From Deltaproteobacteria bacterium (GTDB taxonomy: Bacteria; Myxococcota_A; JAADFL01), in assembly GCA_013152945.1 (NCBI GenBank), contig JAADFL010000205.1, forward strand, positions 28,657 through 92,656: DNA of 64,000 nucleotides. The letters are read 5' to 3'. Numbering within the stretch: the stretch's first letter is position 1; each line of letters opens with the position of its first letter. The translations under genes and the position numbers were made by a program. Of the stretch, positions 19,300-28,036 are shown piece after piece. A model generated the notes under the pieces. That model was not told the origin of the DNA, ran no database searches, and saw only the letters and a program-made list of their open reading frames with translations.

Positions 19300-19731
19300 T
19301 TAGGTTGCAGCTCTTGATTCAAGATATTTTTTGACTTTGATATACTCTTTCAACCTGTTGAAGTCTTTTTCAGTTGGATTTTCCATCCTATTCAGATCCA
19401 TGTTGTCTTTGACGTCGGCAAGTTTCACTACCAGGGCAATCGGGTTTTCCGCAGCTCTTTTCGCAGCATCCATACGGGATTCACCTTTTCTTCTTGTCAG
19501 GGCCTCAAGCGCCTGCAAGGCTTCAAAAGGAAACCCCAACTTTTGGAGATCGCCAAGTGTTGTGGGCGTATCTTCTACAATGTCGTGCAGTACGGCTACA
19601 ATTTTTTCCAAGGGCTTGGATACAGCGAACATCACACGAAGCGGATGAAATATGTACGGCGCTCCCGCCTTATCCCTCATGCCTGCGTGTTCCCGTGATG
19701 CCAATTCAATGGCTTTTTCAATAGTACTCAT
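19300..19731 (-). CDS. HD-domain alarmone-hydrolase-like protein (SpoT HD-type)
   Basis: A 143-residue single-domain metal-dependent HD hydrolase. The metal ligands fit the RelA/SpoT hydrolase and MESH1 pattern: YIFHPLRVM, VLHDIVEDTPTT (the HD pair followed by ED) and KLADVKDNM. No synthetase or TGS/ACT domain is attached, so it would only degrade (p)ppGpp, or act on a related nucleotide such as NADPH. Length matches small stand-alone hydrolases of this type. The ATG at 19731 lies between two AGTACT palindromes that could pair over the start codon. It is 30 bases from the glycosyltransferase gene and probably shares its transcript. Confidence 0.86.
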   Translation of the reverse strand: MSTIEKAIELASREHAGMRDKAGAPYIFHPLRVMFAVSKPLEKIVAVLHDIVEDTPTTLGDLQKLGFPFEALQALEALTRRKGESRMDAAKRAAENPIALVVKLADVKDNMDLNRMENPTEKDFNRLKEYIKVKKYLESRAAT

Positions 19732-19761
19732 AGTACTACCTGCACCTTCCCGATCTGAATA

Positions 19762-21825
19762 CTATTTCCTTGAAAGGCCTTGCTTCAGGGCGGCGTACAA
19801 CCGGTAGAGCGGGTCCTGTTTCAAGGAATTCAATTCGCGTTCCAGGCTCGACATTTGGTGGCGGGCCGAATCCAGGCGCCTCCGTTCCGCGTCGAGCAGG
19901 GATTCCACTTCCGCAAGCCTGGCCATGGTCCTGTCCCTCTCCTTCGATATCTTGTCTGTTTCCGAATGAAGCCTGTTTATTTCAGCGTCACGAAGGTTGA
20001 TTTCTTCCTGCCTCAACCGTTCTTGGTTTTGTGCCTTGTTTCTCAATTTACTGCTTTCGATCATCAAGAGCTTTAATTCTTGCTCGATTCTTGCCTTTTC
20101 CCGTATCAGTACAGCGATATTCTCCTCATCCTGCGCGTATAATTTTTTTATTTCTTCAATTCGTTCATTGAGCTTGTTTGCACGCATGTCGTTCCTGTCA
20201 GCCCGGGTAGTCTCGGCCTGTCTAGCAGCCTGCTGTCTTTCAATTTCGAGGTGGGCCTGCTCGAGTTTGATGCTTAGACTTCTCAAATCCTCTTTCAACC
20301 TGTCTTTTGCCCTCTGTTGCTCCTGCTCCAGTTGTTCAAGTTCTCTTGCCCTGTTGGAAAGCTTTTCGAATTCAGCGGCCCTTGGCTCGATTTCGGCAAT
20401 CCTGGATTTAAGCCGTAGGATTTCGTTTTTCAATTGGTCGATTTCCTGGGCAAGCCGGGCGGTCTTCATCTTTTCGGCTTCTTTTTCCCTGCGCGCCTCT
20501 GCAAGTAAATCTTGATTCCGCCCGAGTTCCTGCCTTGTATGGGCCAGTTCCTCCATGCTCCTTTCATGCGCCATCTGTGAACTCTTCAGTTTGCCGGAAA
20601 GCTTTTCCAACTCGGACAGTGTGTACTTATGGGCCTCCCTTTCCTTGAAGCCCTGCTCTGCGGCCCTGGCAAGTGTTGCGAAAATGTCCGGATTCTTCTT
20701 CAGGCTATTTGGCGAGCCCTTGATAAGAGCGGCCAGTTGAGCAACCGCCTTTTGGGGGGTGAATCGTTCTTCACCCATTTTCCTTGCATTGCGGCCCCTG
20801 CGGTTTACTTCCTTGATGTCGTCCAGGATCGTTGCCACTACTGCGGTGATGTCTTTGGGATCATTGGGATCCACTGTCCATCCGGCCTCCCTGTTTTCCA
20901 CCACGTGGGCCAGCAAGGAGCCCTTGCTTACGATTAAAGGGATGCCACAGGCCATATAGTCCATGGTGCGAAAAGACATGGCCAGTTCCCGCTCTTCGTT
21001 CAGTAGGGCTGCATCAAGGGCTGCAGAGGCCCGGCAATATGTGTCGATCATGGAGCCGTATGGCAAAAGGCCGGATAGTTCCAGCCTGGATGAAGAGATT
21101 TCAAGATGCCCTGGTTGATCCATAAGGGCTTCTTTTACCGGGTAGTCCCCCTGGAAAAAGATCAATTTCCCTTGTTGTCTTTGTTCGAAAACATTAACAA
21201 TTGCCCGCACCGCGGGTTCGAGATCTATCCACGGCCATGAGACTCCCCCTGCAACCATGATTGGCTCTGCCGGCGGTTCAAGGCGTGGCTTTATACTCTC
21301 GTCTATACATAAAGGCACGGTAAGCAACGGCCTCATACTGATATCCACGCCTGCCATCAACAGCCAGCCCATATAGTAGTAGCGTTGCCTCGAGTTGGTG
21401 CAAAGAAAAGCATCGGCCCTTGAAATGGCGGCAATCCTTTGTGCAGGGACACGTGAGGCAAGGTTCGACTGGAACCTGCTTTCCATCTCTCTTGGAGCAA
21501 AGAGATCGGCAATGGTGAAAACGCCCAAGTCCGGCAGGTCCGGCAATTCTTCCGGCTGCAAGTGTACGAGGACGGCCGGTTCGACCCGATCGATTAGTTG
21601 TTGGAGGTCTCGCGGACTATTATAAACATGATAATTGTCGCTTGTGTTTTCTCTTGTTTTTTCAAACTCTCTTTTTGCGACAATAGGACGGACAGCAAGG
21701 TGTACTTCAAATCCTGCCTGTTCGAGCCCCTGCGCAAGACCTTTTGCCCGCAACACGTTTCCCAAGAGCGGCAGATCGGCCCTTGGAAACATTCCGTGGA
21801 AGGCTATCATAACTTTTGTACACAT
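19762..21825 (-). CDS. Glycosyltransferase with long coiled-coil tail
   Basis: A 687-residue cytoplasmic protein. Residues 1-375 look like a GT-B glycosyltransferase (CgeB or GT4-like): MIAFHGMFPRADLPLLGN, GLEQAGFEVHLAV, PIMVAGGVSWPWI at the start of the second Rossmann half and FRTMDYMACGIPLIVSKGS with GWTVDPNDP near the donor site. From about 400 to 675 it is one continuous coiled coil (KEKEAEKMKTARLAQEIDQL and similar), ending in a short globular tail. Such fusions can act as membrane-less scaffolds tethering a glycosyltransferase to other parts of a polysaccharide assembly complex. No other glycan genes lie beside it. Start ATG is preceded by GGAAG. Confidence 0.8.
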   Translation of the reverse strand: MCTKVMIAFHGMFPRADLPLLGNVLRAKGLAQGLEQAGFEVHLAVRPIVAKREFEKTRENTSDNYHVYNSPRDLQQLIDRVEPAVLVHLQPEELPDLPDLGVFTIADLFAPREMESRFQSNLASRVPAQRIAAISRADAFLCTNSRQRYYYMGWLLMAGVDISMRPLLTVPLCIDESIKPRLEPPAEPIMVAGGVSWPWIDLEPAVRAIVNVFEQRQQGKLIFFQGDYPVKEALMDQPGHLEISSSRLELSGLLPYGSMIDTYCRASAALDAALLNEERELAMSFRTMDYMACGIPLIVSKGSLLAHVVENREAGWTVDPNDPKDITAVVATILDDIKEVNRRGRNARKMGEERFTPQKAVAQLAALIKGSPNSLKKNPDIFATLARAAEQGFKEREAHKYTLSELEKLSGKLKSSQMAHERSMEELAHTRQELGRNQDLLAEARREKEAEKMKTARLAQEIDQLKNEILRLKSRIAEIEPRAAEFEKLSNRARELEQLEQEQQRAKDRLKEDLRSLSIKLEQAHLEIERQQAARQAETTRADRNDMRANKLNERIEEIKKLYAQDEENIAVLIREKARIEQELKLLMIESSKLRNKAQNQERLRQEEINLRDAEINRLHSETDKISKERDRTMARLAEVESLLDAERRRLDSARHQMSSLERELNSLKQDPLYRLYAALKQGLSRK

Positions 21826-22139
21826 GATCTTCCGGATTCCTCTGTTATTGTTTCTCTTTTATCAATTATCCGTTATCACGCAACTTTATGGATTGTCAAA
21901 CCGCGGGCCGTATTCGGCGCAAAGGGCATCGTTCACGGTATTCAGTATTGAAATAAAAGAGCAGGGAACACTGCAGCCAGGCGCTTTAAAAGCCGCCGGG
22001 ATGCATATAAAACCATGGGCAATGGCATTTAAGCACCTTTTTGCCTTCCAAGTTCTTTATCCAGCCTAATGACCCGGTTACATCAAGCGTGGCCATGTAA
22101 TCGCCCTCTTCGCTGTACACCGGGGAGACCCGTGAAAAA
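21826..22139. other. Intergenic region with one possible small ORF
   Basis: Between the glycosyltransferase and a membrane-protein gene. It contains a 36-codon minus-strand ORF at 21986-22096, listed separately. The rest, next to the glycosyltransferase start, is AT-rich and may carry its promoter; no clear boxes. Confidence 0.4.
21986..22096 (-). CDS. Possible 36-residue small protein
   Basis: This ORF starts with ATG (M-A-T-L-D-V-T-G), has an AAGAGGG at normal distance upstream and ends with TAA. The composition (GWIKNLEGKKVLKCHCPWFY) is protein-like, with a Cys-His-Cys trio, but the length is short enough for chance. The same frame is open further back through the end of the preceding membrane-protein gene, so it may also be a decayed gene end. 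Confidence 0.25.
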   Translation of the reverse strand: MATLDVTGSLGWIKNLEGKKVLKCHCPWFYMHPGGF

Positions 22140-22592
22140 TCAATCGGCTGCAGTATCGGTATCTGAAGATACGCTGCTCTTTTTTACCGAAGCCGAAACA
22201 AGGCCCAGTGCAAGGTCGAGCAACATGAAGAATATGACTGTTCCCTGGGCTGCGGCCAACGGAATGATTATCGGCTGAATACCTGGAAAGGCCCAGGCCA
22301 TGGCCGATGGCGCGTCTTTTGAAAATATGAGCGCCATGGTGCAGTCTGCCAGGAGATAGAAAAAGGCCGCCAGGGCTTCCAATGCGCCCATTACCCAGTA
22401 TTCTTGGGTCCCGAGCCGTATCCTTCCGCCAATCATGAAGAAAAACGCAAGGCCCAGACCAAGTTCCAGGCCCTTGAAAAATTCTCCATCAATGGGCCCG
22501 GCAATGTACGCCAACCCGGCGAACACGAGTATTCCAAGTCCTGAAACGATTGACAGGAGATTCAAAATCAACTTTGCTCTCAAAAGACTCAA
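22140..22592 (-). CDS. Four-helix inner-membrane protein, unknown
   Basis: A 150-residue membrane protein with four predicted helices (about 8-30, 38-56, 68-92, 105-130) and a Ser/Thr/Asp tail (SSVSSDTDTAAD). It starts with TTG, preceded by AAGGAG. No catalytic motif or known family is visible; the absence of an EExxR motif argues against a CPBP protease of the myxosortase type. It lies between the glycosyltransferase and the TPR/PEGA pair on the same strand. Confidence 0.6.
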   Translation of the reverse strand: MSLLRAKLILNLLSIVSGLGILVFAGLAYIAGPIDGEFFKGLELGLGLAFFFMIGGRIRLGTQEYWVMGALEALAAFFYLLADCTMALIFSKDAPSAMAWAFPGIQPIIIPLAAAQGTVIFFMLLDLALGLVSASVKKSSVSSDTDTAAD

Positions 22593-22718
22593 TGTGTTGT
22601 TTCTCCTTGTACAACTTGTCCATATACACGCAAATCATGGCCCAAGGCAACTTTTTAGCCATGGTAAGATAGATAAGCAAAGGATGGAACCGGCAACAAC
22701 TTGGGTGTAGAACCGACT

Positions 22719-24434
22719 TCAGTCATTGGACAATGCCTTGCCTATGGCCTTGCCTATGGCCTGTCTGAATGCCTCTGCGCAGGGAAGACATTTTTTCTTT
22801 CTGTACTCTATCGCCTTTTTGCCGAGTTCCTTGGCCTGCGCCAACCTGCCAAGGCCCGCGCTCGCAAGTGCAGCAATCTTGAGCAGGCCGGGAGCACTCG
22901 GCGACGATTCAAGACCCTTTTTCGCAAGATCGAGGGCAGCCTGATTATCAAGGCCAAGGTATATGCGTGCAGCTTCCTTGTACCCGACAGCCCCCGGCAA
23001 GGCCGAAAGCAACCCGGCCTTCGCCTTTTCTTCAATTTGTCTTGTCCGTTCAATATCTTTTTCAGTCAAGTGCAATTTGGTTTTACAAAGACGAAGCACA
23101 AGGGCCGCCTCCAGTCCTGCCTGTGGCTGCAACCTTGAAAGACCGGGAGAAAGTTCTTTTTCAGCCTGCGGGATGGATTTTTTATAGTCTTTTTTCAGAT
23201 AGTATATCCTTGCCAGCAATGCATGTATGCCCGAGGGCTTGGGCCACTGCATGGACTCGTCGAGGCGCGGCTGTTTGCCTTCCTTTTGCAGGGCCGTGAT
23301 GCAGAGTTCCATGGCTTGGTCCAACCTGCCGATCTCGACGGAAAACCTGGCAGCGGCAAAGTACAGCCAGGAAACGCCGGGATGCTCTTCAATGGCTTTT
23401 TCCATCAGCTTTGCGGAATCCCTGGTCCGGTTGGCTTCTATGTACAGCTTGGCAAGCGCGAGATACGGTGTCCTCGATGGATCTATTCTCGAGGCCGACT
23501 CGCAATGCTTAATTGCTTTGAGGGTATCTCCTGCCAGATCATTCAGTTCGCAGAGCTTGAGTTCGGGCCAAGCCGTTTTTTCTTTGTTCGCAAGTGATTG
23601 TGCCTCTTTCAATGCTTTATTTAGGTCCTGGATCCGTCCCATGTGGAGGTACTTCCAGGTATGAGCCATGATCTCCAGGGCCCGGGCCGGTGCGAGTTCG
23701 GGATCGAGGGAAAGACTTTTTTCAAGCAAACCGGATATCATATCGATGTTGCTCTTTTGGAATCCCTTTGACTTGTTGTACAGGTCCTGGGCTCTTGCAA
23801 AGGCCCTGGCCGCATCCTTGTCGGAAGCGAGTATCCTCGCCTCGAAAAGGGGCTCCCTGGTCGAAGAAACTCTTGAAAGCATGCTTGCAAGGGATAGAGC
23901 CATGTTTTGAGCCATGCCCTTTGTGTCGGCCATGTCGCCTGTAAAGGTATCTCCATCTACGATACGTGCCTGGTCGGAAGACACGATGCTGAGCACCGCC
24001 ACCAGGTTGGTTCCCCTGGCCCCCAAATCGCAGGTAACCACCCAGGGCACAGCCAGCTTCCTTCCTACCTCGGCAGGTCCGCTTTTTCCTGTTTTTCGAT
24101 CTTTCATACTTGCCAGGACCTTTTCGATCTCGGCCCTTCCAATGGGTTCAAGTCCGGCCCTGGCCTGGATACGCACTGCCTTTTCCAGTCTTTCGTTCAC
24201 AAGATCCAGTATCCATGGCTCCACTCTGGATCCCTTGGAACTTTTACACGGAAGTAATGCCACTCTTCCCAAGCGCCAATCTTCGGGATTCGGCGATTCA
24301 GATGTACAAGGACCGAACCTGGTGAATGTGAGCACAATAAATGCGAGGATAAACGCAATAAAAATACCGAAAATCAGATTTCGCAGCAATGTCCTGGAAC
24401 CGGGCCTGTCTTGGTGCACCGATAAAAAACTCAC
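22719..24434 (-). CDS. Membrane-anchored TPR protein
   Basis: A 571-residue protein. One membrane helix (about 18-40, NLIFGIFIAFILAFIVLTF) anchors it, with the bulk outside the cytoplasm. Residues 50-210 have a TolB_N/FlgO-like domain (RVALLPCKSSKGSRVEPWIL and a GVPWVVTCDLGARG-like strand), which in related proteins binds another envelope protein. Residues 220-560 are TPR-type helical pairs (KAIKHCESASRIDPSRTPYL, WLYFAAARFSVEIGRLDQAM). Its ATG overlaps the stop of the upstream PEGA gene by four bases, so the two are co-translated and likely form a complex. Confidence 0.78.
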   Translation of the reverse strand: MSFLSVHQDRPGSRTLLRNLIFGIFIAFILAFIVLTFTRFGPCTSESPNPEDWRLGRVALLPCKSSKGSRVEPWILDLVNERLEKAVRIQARAGLEPIGRAEIEKVLASMKDRKTGKSGPAEVGRKLAVPWVVTCDLGARGTNLVAVLSIVSSDQARIVDGDTFTGDMADTKGMAQNMALSLASMLSRVSSTREPLFEARILASDKDAARAFARAQDLYNKSKGFQKSNIDMISGLLEKSLSLDPELAPARALEIMAHTWKYLHMGRIQDLNKALKEAQSLANKEKTAWPELKLCELNDLAGDTLKAIKHCESASRIDPSRTPYLALAKLYIEANRTRDSAKLMEKAIEEHPGVSWLYFAAARFSVEIGRLDQAMELCITALQKEGKQPRLDESMQWPKPSGIHALLARIYYLKKDYKKSIPQAEKELSPGLSRLQPQAGLEAALVLRLCKTKLHLTEKDIERTRQIEEKAKAGLLSALPGAVGYKEAARIYLGLDNQAALDLAKKGLESSPSAPGLLKIAALASAGLGRLAQAKELGKKAIEYRKKKCLPCAEAFRQAIGKAIGKALSND

Positions 24435-25738
24435 CAGTCTTCCGTGCCATCCATTGTATCCAGCGGATCCCCGGAATCTTCGCTCTCCTCTTTCTTTTTC
24501 TTCTTTTTATTCGTTACCGTCTTGTTTTTCCGGGTTCTTGTTTTCCTGGTAACCGGATTGTTGTGGGGACGCACGGTATTCCGGGTTCGAGGCCTTTTCA
24601 TAGGTACCACGACATTAGTCCTGGCAGGCCTTGGCTTTGGGGTCCTGGCTTGAATAATCTCCGGGTCAGGCTTTCCCTCTTGAATGCCTTTGAAGAATGC
24701 GGCGGCAAAGCCTCTCAATGCATCCAGGTAATCATTGTTGAGCGGAATGGCAACCCGCTTACGCCGCAGCTTGTCTCCGCACCGCATGGAATAGAGATGA
24801 AAGTCCAAGTTCACAGTGTTTGTAGCCCGTTTTACCATACCGACAACCAGCCATCCCACGTCTAGTCTTTCAGCCAGGGCCATGGCCGACTCGGTCATCC
24901 TGGGTTCATCGAGGTCGGCCAAAACAGCGCCCAGGGCTGCCTGTATCTCCCTGGTGGCAGGTGACGGCTCCAGTTTGATCCTGTGTAAAATCATCCCGTC
25001 TGAACAGGAGAATACTGCAGGCCCTCCAAAAGGTTTATAACCTGCCATTACAGCGCCTATTATGTGAAGACCTTCCCTGACCTTCCGTACCTTGAGAGGC
25101 GCGAAACCCTTGTTCGAACCGTCGAGAAAGATCTTTGCACCCGGAGGAGAAGTTGTGACCTTCAAGGTGCAGGACTGGATTCTGGCTGCCCGTTTCCTGG
25201 CAACATTAAAGGCTTTTTTCAACTGTTTTTCGCCATCCAGAACTGATGGTACGGGGAAGGTCCTGTCCAGCATGGCCAGCCTTGTCAATACTTCCATCCC
25301 GAGTTTGGTCTGCCCCGCAAATATTCTGCTTGTTCCCAGGATGGACAGAGTTTCCAGGTATGGACTGATATCATTGGTGATGCCTATGGCCCGTTCCAAG
25401 ATTGCCGCCGCCTTTTCCGCATCCGGTATGGCATCTTCGTACATTTGTTCGCTGAAAGATTCCTTGGCCTCTTCCAAGAGGCTCTTTGCCTGCAACACAG
25501 CCCTTTTCCCCAAGGTCATGATCTCTTTTGCAGCATTGCCGTCTAATCCTACGAGTTCGAATCCATCTGATTTTTTAAGCAGATTTCTGAAAATATTGTC
25601 TATCTGTACCTTTGCAGGTACGGCTGCATCGTCTTCCGGAACAGTAAAAACAGCAACACGCAGCTTGCCTGCCTGTACTTGTAGTGATGAAACGAAAATA
25701 GCACCAAAAATGAGTTGTGATACAATAGAATGGCTCAT
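24431..25738 (-). CDS. PEGA-domain envelope protein
   Basis: A 435-residue exported protein. The signal peptide is residues 1-23 (LQVQAG cleavage). The N-terminal part (25-190) starts like a TolB_N fold (LRVAVFTVPEDDAAVP) and continues helical. A PEGA domain (about 192-240) is marked by TTSPPGAKIFLDGSNKGFAP and HIIGAVMAGYKPF; this motif usually lies on surface-exposed envelope proteins. The C-terminal 75 residues are very basic, then acidic (KTRTRKNKTVTNKKKKKKEE). The ATG has AGAGG upstream. It is first in the pair with the TPR protein. Function unknown; a shared stress or secretion-assembly role is possible. Confidence 0.78.
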   Translation of the reverse strand: MSHSIVSQLIFGAIFVSSLQVQAGKLRVAVFTVPEDDAAVPAKVQIDNIFRNLLKKSDGFELVGLDGNAAKEIMTLGKRAVLQAKSLLEEAKESFSEQMYEDAIPDAEKAAAILERAIGITNDISPYLETLSILGTSRIFAGQTKLGMEVLTRLAMLDRTFPVPSVLDGEKQLKKAFNVARKRAARIQSCTLKVTTSPPGAKIFLDGSNKGFAPLKVRKVREGLHIIGAVMAGYKPFGGPAVFSCSDGMILHRIKLEPSPATREIQAALGAVLADLDEPRMTESAMALAERLDVGWLVVGMVKRATNTVNLDFHLYSMRCGDKLRRKRVAIPLNNDYLDALRGFAAAFFKGIQEGKPDPEIIQARTPKPRPARTNVVVPMKRPRTRNTVRPHNNPVTRKTRTRKNKTVTNKKKKKKEESEDSGDPLDTMDGTEDW

Positions 25739-25858
25739 TTAATGTACCTCTTCCAAGTCTCTTCCAACCCTTATTAGGTTAACGGCCAAATGATGTTCAA
25801 GTCAAGGTCGCCTGTACCCGATGCCGATACACCCCGGGAAATTCTTTTACTCCGTGTT

Positions 25859-25888
25859 TTGACTGAGGATAATCCAGCGAAGTATCAT
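25859..25888 (+). promoter_or_regulatory. Likely promoter of Asp-Thr lipoprotein
   Basis: TTGACT at 25859-25864 and TATCAT at 25883-25888 are 18 bases apart; the start would be near 25895, just before the GGAGG at 25908-25912. The same two boxes and spacing occur before the Bat-like operon. Confidence 0.5.
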
Positions 25889-25918
25889 ACTGCTCGAAAT
25901 CACACCTGGAGGTATTTC

Positions 25919-27835
25919 ATGAGTAAATACATGTTGCTGGAAGGACTGTTGGGATTATTCTTACTCTTTGCCAATGCATGCGTATCCAATAACCAGGATG
26001 AATGCTCTACCGATAATGATTGCGATTACTGGCAGTCTTGTGACAGCGGCAAGTGCATGGCCATTCAGTGCGATATGTACCTGGATTGCCCGGACGATAC
26101 AAAGTGCGTAAACGGGACTTGCACACCCTCGGGTGACGTGGATACCGATACTGATACTGATACCGACACTGATGCTGATACTGATATCGACACTGACACA
26201 GACACTGACATAGACACCGACACCGACACCGACACAGACATAGACACCGACACTGATACTGATACCGATACTGACACTGACACTGATACTGACACTGATG
26301 CTGATACCGACACTGATACCGACACTGATACTGACACTGACACTGATACCGATACTGATACCGACACTGATACCGACACTGATACCGACACTGATACTGA
26401 CACTGATACTGACACTGACACTGACACTGGTACTGATACTGATACTGACACTGGTACTGATACGTCAATCTACTGCCAGGAGTTGGACAGCCCCAACCAG
26501 TTGATTGCCGACCGGCGATTTCAGCGCGGCTTTACTGTACTGGACCAGGTCACGCACCAACCCGGGGGCAAAATACTTACCGGATTTTGTCCTGGTGATC
26601 CCATCTGGGACATTGCCCAGTGGGACAGCCTTGGCGACCTGGGCAAGACCACACGCCAGACGCTCACGTCAGGAGCAGTACGCTGGGCCAATCAATACGG
26701 CCGCGTGACAGTCGGACCTTTGGGAAGCAAGGATTCCGACCTGGCTCTTGCAGTCTGGGCGTATGAGGAATATGGCGGCCAGTACCATACTCCTACTCCC
26801 GAACGAAAATGGGTACACATGCTGGCTGAGCAGCGAATCAGCCCGCCGGGAACAAACCGGCCGGGTTGTCCGCCCATCTCTTCACTTTCATCCCTTGATT
26901 TCAATCTCGTGGCCAGGCTCCTGCAGGACGATCCCCACTACCAGGAAGGATACGATAAGAGCAAGCACGCCGCACAGTTCCTGATTTACTTCACGGTGCA
27001 GAACCTGAATACCAACAACCCAGGGTTCGGTGACTATTTGTGGTTCGGGATCACACCGTACGACGACCGTTACGACATAGTGCCCGTTTACGTACAAGGA
27101 GACCTGGGAGGCAATATGGGTACTGGTAAACTCATCTACAACCTGGGTGGAGAGCCGTTCCTCGATAAAGGACTGAAACCGGGAGGTCCCGAACAAGTCT
27201 TTTCAAAGGACGTCCTTCCCGATGTCCGCAACGCCCTCCTCACTGCGTGGGACCGTGGTTTCATTCCTGACTCAAAGGTTCTTTCCGATTACAAGATCGG
27301 CGGCATGAACATAGGCTGGGAGGTACCTGGTTTGAACAACGTGGAAATGCAGGTTCGAGACCTGTCCCTTACGTACCGGAAGAAAGCCGTGACACCGGTG
27401 GTCTTCGACTTCAACAAGGACGGTGATACAGAAGGCTGGACCGCAAACAATCTCGAGGATCTTGGGTCGAAACCAGGGCCGGAGGAAGGCCTCTGGATTC
27501 TGCGGGCACCCGGCGCCGACCCCTCGATAACCAGTCCAGAGTTGAGTCTTGAGGCCGCCACACATCCAACCTTGCACCTGGTAGTAGCCAATGACCATAA
27601 CCCGGCTGAAACCTCCACCCTCCAGGTATACTGGGACAGGTTCGGCGAACCAGGCTTTCGGGAGGCTTGGAGCGTATCTCGCCCAATCAGCAACGGCGGC
27701 GGTTGGCAGACCCTGGACATCGATCTCGGGGCCCAACCAGGATGGCGCGGCGAGATTTCACATATCAGGATCGATCCGGTAACAAGCGGGGACGGTCATG
27801 CCATTGGCATTGATCAGATAGCATTGCTGCCTTGA
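25919..27835 (+). CDS. Cys-rich lipoprotein with Asp-Thr linker
   Basis: A 638-residue lipoprotein. ATG 25919 has GGAGG six bases upstream; a longer frame from 25790 has no binding site. Lipobox FANAC at about residue 20. Next is a Cys-rich repeat block (CSTDNDC, CDSGKC, CDMYLDC, CVNGTC; about 27-72) of the kind used as surface spacer in these genomes. An Asp-Thr linker follows (75-182). The remaining 455 residues form a globular domain I cannot assign: it starts CQELDSPNQLIADRRFQRG, contains GNMGTGKLIYNLGGEPFLDKG, and ends in a beta-sandwich-like part (DFNKDGDTEGWTANN) reminiscent of carbohydrate-binding modules. It is a candidate new extracellular enzyme or lectin. No sorting tail is present, since it is lipid-anchored at the N-terminus. 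Confidence 0.75.
   Translation: MSKYMLLEGLLGLFLLFANACVSNNQDECSTDNDCDYWQSCDSGKCMAIQCDMYLDCPDDTKCVNGTCTPSGDVDTDTDTDTDTDADTDIDTDTDTDIDTDTDTDTDIDTDTDTDTDTDTDTDTDTDADTDTDTDTDTDTDTDTDTDTDTDTDTDTDTDTDTDTDTDTDTGTDTDTDTGTDTSIYCQELDSPNQLIADRRFQRGFTVLDQVTHQPGGKILTGFCPGDPIWDIAQWDSLGDLGKTTRQTLTSGAVRWANQYGRVTVGPLGSKDSDLALAVWAYEEYGGQYHTPTPERKWVHMLAEQRISPPGTNRPGCPPISSLSSLDFNLVARLLQDDPHYQEGYDKSKHAAQFLIYFTVQNLNTNNPGFGDYLWFGITPYDDRYDIVPVYVQGDLGGNMGTGKLIYNLGGEPFLDKGLKPGGPEQVFSKDVLPDVRNALLTAWDRGFIPDSKVLSDYKIGGMNIGWEVPGLNNVEMQVRDLSLTYRKKAVTPVVFDFNKDGDTEGWTANNLEDLGSKPGPEEGLWILRAPGADPSITSPELSLEAATHPTLHLVVANDHNPAETSTLQVYWDRFGEPGFREAWSVSRPISNGGGWQTLDIDLGAQPGWRGEISHIRIDPVTSGDGHAIGIDQIALLP
26141..26464 (+). repeat. Asp-Thr hexanucleotide repeat, 108 codons
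   Basis: A hexamer GAY-ACN array coding for alternating Asp-Thr with occasional Ala, Ile and Gly. It is the longest such linker in the window. Both Asp codons and several Thr codons alternate. On the other strand it gives Val-Ser frames, which are not genes. Confidence 0.96.
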
Positions 27836-28036
27836 ACACCACATGCGAGTTCGACATTATTCAAACAGGTCATGAGGCCGAATGAGGCCTGAAGATTGAA
27901 AAGGCAATCCCGGTGCCTTGGAATAGTTATCCCATATTGTGAATTTGGAGCTTCATGCCGGGGCCCGGTGAGTCAGGCCCTATGTGCTTGACTAATAGGT
28001 GCAAAGACCATTACACAAGCAACAAGGAGGCTTGAG

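Noticed and set aside
22140-22592. Myxosortase candidate
   Set aside because: Four helices but no EExxR or other CPBP motif.
26141-26464. Regular repeat suggestive of CRISPR
   Set aside because: The period is six bases and there are no spacers; it codes in frame for Asp-Thr.
26007-26468. Long Val-Ser and Tyr-Gln frames on the minus strand
   Set aside because: They are the complement of the Asp-Thr repeat and have no signal, start site or homology; similar shadows lie at 10432-11016, 57455-57967 and 60389-60670.
27836-28036. Cyclic-di-GMP riboswitch upstream of the acyl-CoA synthetase
   Set aside because: I looked for the conserved GEMM-I elements because of the PilZ genes, but the core is not present here or in other 5-prime regions.
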